Source of the DNA: Rhodococcus spongiicola
GTDB taxonomy: Bacteria > Actinomycetota > Actinomycetes > Mycobacteriales > Mycobacteriaceae
Direction of reading: 5' to 3'
Length of the DNA: 64,000 bases
Assembly (NCBI RefSeq): GCF_004011835.1
Contig: NZ_RKLN01000006.1
Span: 186,001 to 250,000 of the forward strand
The position numbers were made by a program, and so were the translations under genes. Below, one piece after another: positions 61,544 to 64,000 of the stretch. The notes beneath the pieces were generated by a model. The model was not told where the DNA came from and made no database searches. It saw only the letters and a program-made list of their open reading frames with translations. The first letter of the stretch is position 1; each line of letters opens with the position of its first letter.

Positions 61544-61931
61544 GGGAGCCTCTTCCGGAATTGTTACATCTGAGTGTTTTGGTCGTGTCCTCGCACTATC
61601 ACAGGCGCTGGACCTGCGGGTTTGATCCTAACCGGGGTTACGTTGGACGGGAAATGTGGGGTGTACTGGACAGTAACTGAAGTGTCACCGCGTGCAAGAT
61701 CAACTATTTGCTGGTTTTGTTTGTCTTTTGACTGTCGCAGCTAAGTTCGACGTGGTTGACTATGACCTGGTCGCAGCTTCTGTGTTCGGTGAAACGCCCG
61801 CAGGATCGATGTTGCGAGCGCGGTGCTTACGCGTTCCTGAGGGGGAATCGAGAAAGTACAGCGGTCGGAACCGGCCCGGTGGACTGCAAGTGCTGTCCGT
61901 CGAATCCGGTGTAAGAAAGAGAAGGAAAAGC
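61544..61931. other. Long leader/promoter region upstream of cspA
   Basis: About 388 bp, less GC-rich than its surroundings, with many T-rich stretches (gtttgtcttttgactgtcgc). Cold-shock genes usually have long structured 5' leaders, so part of this is probably the cspA untranslated region; the helicase promoter lies at its left end. A short open frame continuous with cspA from 61692 is probably not translated. Confidence 0.5.
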
Positions 61932-62135
61932 ATGGCACAGGGCACTGTGAAGTGGTTCAACGCGGAAAAGGGCTTCGGCTTCATCGCTCCCGAGGACGGC
62001 TCCGCCGACGTCTTCGTCCACTACTCGGAGATCCAGGGCAGCGGCTTCCGCACCCTGGAAGAGAACCAGCGCGTCGAGTTCGAGGTCGGCCAGGGCACCA
62101 AGGGCCCGCAGGCCACCGGCGTTCGCGCAATCTGA
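61932..62135 (+). CDS. cspA: Cold-shock protein CspA
   Basis: RNA-chaperone of 67 residues with the complete cold-shock domain: [15 protein letters not shown] (RNP1), DVFVHYSEI (RNP2), and [19 protein letters not shown]. It binds single-stranded nucleic acid and melts RNA structure. AAGGAAAAGC precedes the ATG. A 13-bp hairpin terminator follows. Same place as M. tuberculosis cspA (Rv3648c) between the helicase and Rv3647c. Confidence 0.96.
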   Translation: MAQGTVKWFNAEKGFGFIAPEDGSADVFVHYSEIQGSGFRTLEENQRVEFEVGQGTKGPQATGVRAI

Positions 62136-62186
62136 TCCGTTCACCAGCTGAACGATGGGCACCGCGGTCCTATGACCGCTGCCCAG

Positions 62187-62224
62187 CTCGTCCCCTGCTG
62201 TCCTCGTCGGGAGCAGGGGACGAG
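62187..62224 (+). terminator. Terminator hairpin after cspA
   Basis: Perfect 13-bp stem ctcgtcccctgct / agcaggggacgag with a 12-nt loop, no T tract. Likely ends the cspA message. Confidence 0.8.
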
Positions 62225-62278
62225 TAGGCTCACGGCCTGGTCGCGGTATGGCTGCGCGTTCACTCGCGTGGCGGGTTC

Positions 62279-62923
62279 GTGGACCCGACGTTCACGATCC
62301 TGACGAACGAAACTCGGTTTTGGCCTACTGTCCACTTTGTGGGTCAGCTTTCGTTCTTCTCCGCCGAATCGGTGCCGCCTGCGGTGACCGATCTGGGTGG
62401 GCTGCTGGCTGCGCAGGGACAAGTGGTCGTGTCGGGGCGAGGGGCCCGCGTCTCCATCGTCGTCGAAGCCTTCTGGCGCGCCGAGGCGATTGCCGAGCTG
62501 ATGCGGGAAGCCGGCCTCGACGCCGAGATCGGTAGGTCGGACGAGGGGCGTCCACTGGTGCGAACCGCTGTGGTCCCTCAGTTGATGGACTTGGCGACGC
62601 AATGGACCCGAGGAGCGGTCAAGGCGGTGCCTGAGGACTGGATCCCGGGGCCCCGGGAACAGCGCGCCTGGGTGCTCGCCTCCGGCCGCGTCGAACTCGA
62701 CGGCCAGCGGTATGTCCTCGGATTGGATCCCCACGCCCCAGACACCTACGCCGCGCTGGCCCAGTCGCTCATGCGAGCTGGGGTCGCCCCCACAATCGTG
62801 GGCGTTCGAGGATCCGTCCCGGGATTGCGCATTTCCGGCCGTCGTCGTCTCATGCACCTCTCCGAAAACATCGGGGAACCACCCGACGATCCCGACGCTC
62901 GACGCAACTGGCCGCACATTTGA
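62279..62923 (+). CDS. Conserved actinobacterial protein (Rv3647c-like)
   Basis: Protein of 214 residues, function unknown. It has no membrane helix or signal; two similar sub-blocks with helix-rich text (AFWRAEAIAELMREAGLDAE, LAQSLMRAGVAPTIVG) and a Trp-rich middle (WIPGPREQRAWVLASGRVEL). Found between cspA and topA as in M. tuberculosis. GTG 62279 is my start; the ribosome site is weak. Confidence 0.75.
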   Translation: MDPTFTILTNETRFWPTVHFVGQLSFFSAESVPPAVTDLGGLLAAQGQVVVSGRGARVSIVVEAFWRAEAIAELMREAGLDAEIGRSDEGRPLVRTAVVPQLMDLATQWTRGAVKAVPEDWIPGPREQRAWVLASGRVELDGQRYVLGLDPHAPDTYAALAQSLMRAGVAPTIVGVRGSVPGLRISGRRRLMHLSENIGEPPDDPDARRNWPHI

Positions 62924-63071
62924 GCGAATCGAGCGGGATGGACGCACACGGTCGTCTTGCTCGTGTGACACCCTGTAATCGACCGGACCCGGTATAACGG
63001 TGGCGGAGACGAGATATTCGCGTCAGATGCGCAACAGCACTGATCGAGCAGGAAAGGTTGCGGACAGACTG

Positions 63072-64000
63072 GTGGCATCACGGGAGAAGAGCACGGCGGA
63101 CGGAGCGCCTGCGATGCGCCGCCTCGTCATCGTCGAGTCACCGACGAAGGCCAAGAAGATCGCGCCCTACCTCGGCAAGGACTATGTAGTGGAGGCGTCG
63201 GTCGGACACATCCGTGACCTGCCGCGTGGCGCCGCCGACGTGCCCGCGAAGTACAAGGGCGAGCCGTGGGCCCGCCTCGGGGTGAACGTCGACCACGACT
63301 TCGAGCCGCTGTATGTCGTGAGCCCCGAGAAGAAGTCGAAGGTCACCGAGCTCAAGGGTCTGCTGAAGGACGCCGACGAGCTCTACCTCGCCACCGACCC
63401 CGACCGTGAGGGCGAGGCCATCGCCTGGCATCTTCTCGAAACGCTCAAGCCCAAGATCCCGGTTCGCCGGATGGTCTTCCACGAGATCACCGAGCCCGCG
63501 ATCCGGGCGGCGGCAGAGGACACCCGCGACCTGGACAATGACCTGGTCGATGCGCAGGAAACACGTCGTATCCTCGACCGCCTCTACGGTTACGAGGTCA
63601 GCCCGGTTCTGTGGAAGAAGGTCATGCCGCGACTGTCGGCAGGCCGCGTTCAGTCCGTCGCGACGCGCGTCGTCGTGCAGCGCGAGCGCGAGCGCATGGC
63701 ATTCCGGTCGTCGGAGTACTGGGACATCTCGGCCACGCTCGACGCCGGCGCCGACGCCAGCCCCCGCACCTTCGGTGCACGCCTGGTCTCGATCGACGGG
63801 TCCCGTGTCGCGGTCGGACGTGACTTCGGTCCCGACGGAAATCTGAAGACGTCGGGTGTCACGGTTGTCGACGAGGCGTACGCACGTCGACTCGCGGAAG
63901 CCCTCGAGAGCGTCGACCTGGTCGTTTCGTCGGCCGAGGACAAGCCGTACTCGCGCAAGCCTTACGCGCCGTTCATGACGTCGACCCTGCAGCAGGAGGC
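63072..64000 (+). CDS. topA: DNA topoisomerase I, N-terminal part
   Basis: Type IA topoisomerase, first 309 residues; the gene runs past the window end. Toprim domain RRLVIVESPTKAKKIAPYLG with catalytic Glu, then LYLATDPDREGEAIAWHLLE (acidic triad region) and ETRRILDRLYGYEVSP, LSAGRVQSVATR. It relaxes negative supercoils; the active-site Tyr lies outside. GTG 63072 is the probable start; a TATAAC at 62993 could be its -10 box. Confidence 0.95.
   Translation, partial: MASREKSTADGAPAMRRLVIVESPTKAKKIAPYLGKDYVVEASVGHIRDLPRGAADVPAKYKGEPWARLGVNVDHDFEPLYVVSPEKKSKVTELKGLLKDADELYLATDPDREGEAIAWHLLETLKPKIPVRRMVFHEITEPAIRAAAEDTRDLDNDLVDAQETRRILDRLYGYEVSPVLWKKVMPRLSAGRVQSVATRVVVQRERERMAFRSSEYWDISATLDAGADASPRTFGARLVSIDGSRVAVGRDFGPDGNLKTSGVTVVDEAYARRLAEALESVDLVVSSAEDKPYSRKPYAPFMTSTLQQE

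Overview
The window is high-GC actinobacterial DNA and fits a member of the Mycobacteriales, most likely Rhodococcus. From about 17.9 kb to the right end the gene order follows, mirrored, the Mycobacterium tuberculosis segment Rv3683 to Rv3646c, as I recall it: metallophosphoesterase, ponA2, whiB4, two Get3-like ATPases, RidA, metallo-beta-lactamase fold protein, crp, nth, thioredoxin, Nudix, marP, hydrolase, acs, dppABCD, HAD phosphatase, 6C RNA, ssd, Tad pilus genes, MrfA-type helicase, cspA, Rv3647c-like protein, topA. WhiB, GTG/TTG starts, Tat and lipoprotein signals and the 6C RNA agree with this assignment. I had no database, so family names rest on motifs, length and context.

Left part (1-17.8 kb) is accessory. 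It holds the end of an ABC-2 permease, a secreted protein made of four 109-residue repeats, a ClC-type channel, a Tat-exported multicopper oxidase, a short-chain dehydrogenase (SDR) with YxxxR in place of YxxxK, and a sphingosine-phosphate-lyase-like PLP enzyme translationally coupled to a GPH-family transporter. A decayed IS605-type element (TnpB remnant between two copies of a terminal hairpin) sits just upstream of that transporter. Next to it lies a tandem array of five intact SDR genes of the carveol-dehydrogenase/mycofactocin-coupled type (10890-15312), preceded by the 3' stub of a sixth and followed by a decayed spacer. The copies keep the Rossmann core and catalytic residues and differ mostly in the presumed substrate loop. 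A YdjM-like membrane protein and a secreted seven-bladed YVTN propeller follow, ending at a terminator opposite a tRNA-Pro(CGG) gene.

Middle part (17.9-53.4 kb) is the conserved core: cell-wall synthesis and redox sensing (ponA2, whiB4), Get3-like ATPases, CRP/GlxR regulator, a four-gene nth-tlpA-nudix-marP operon with 4-bp overlaps, NhaA antiporter, a large LuxR-type ATPase regulator, acs divergent from a dipeptide ABC transporter operon with a perfect TGTGA-N6-TCACA site between them, 6C RNA, and a compact Tad/Flp pilus operon of seven nearly all overlapping genes.

Right part (53.4-64 kb): an accessory insertion carries a flavin monooxygenase, an alpha/beta hydrolase and a SMP-30 lactonase in one direction, and a TetR regulator and a small CheY-like-fold protein in the other. 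Three near-identical 19-bp operator-like sites tie these units together. Beside it is a segmental duplication that includes a copy of the 3' end of the neighbouring helicase gene and a decayed copy of the small gene. The conserved order then resumes with the helicase, cspA and topA (cut by the window end). Short tandem direct repeats occur in many intergenic spacers.
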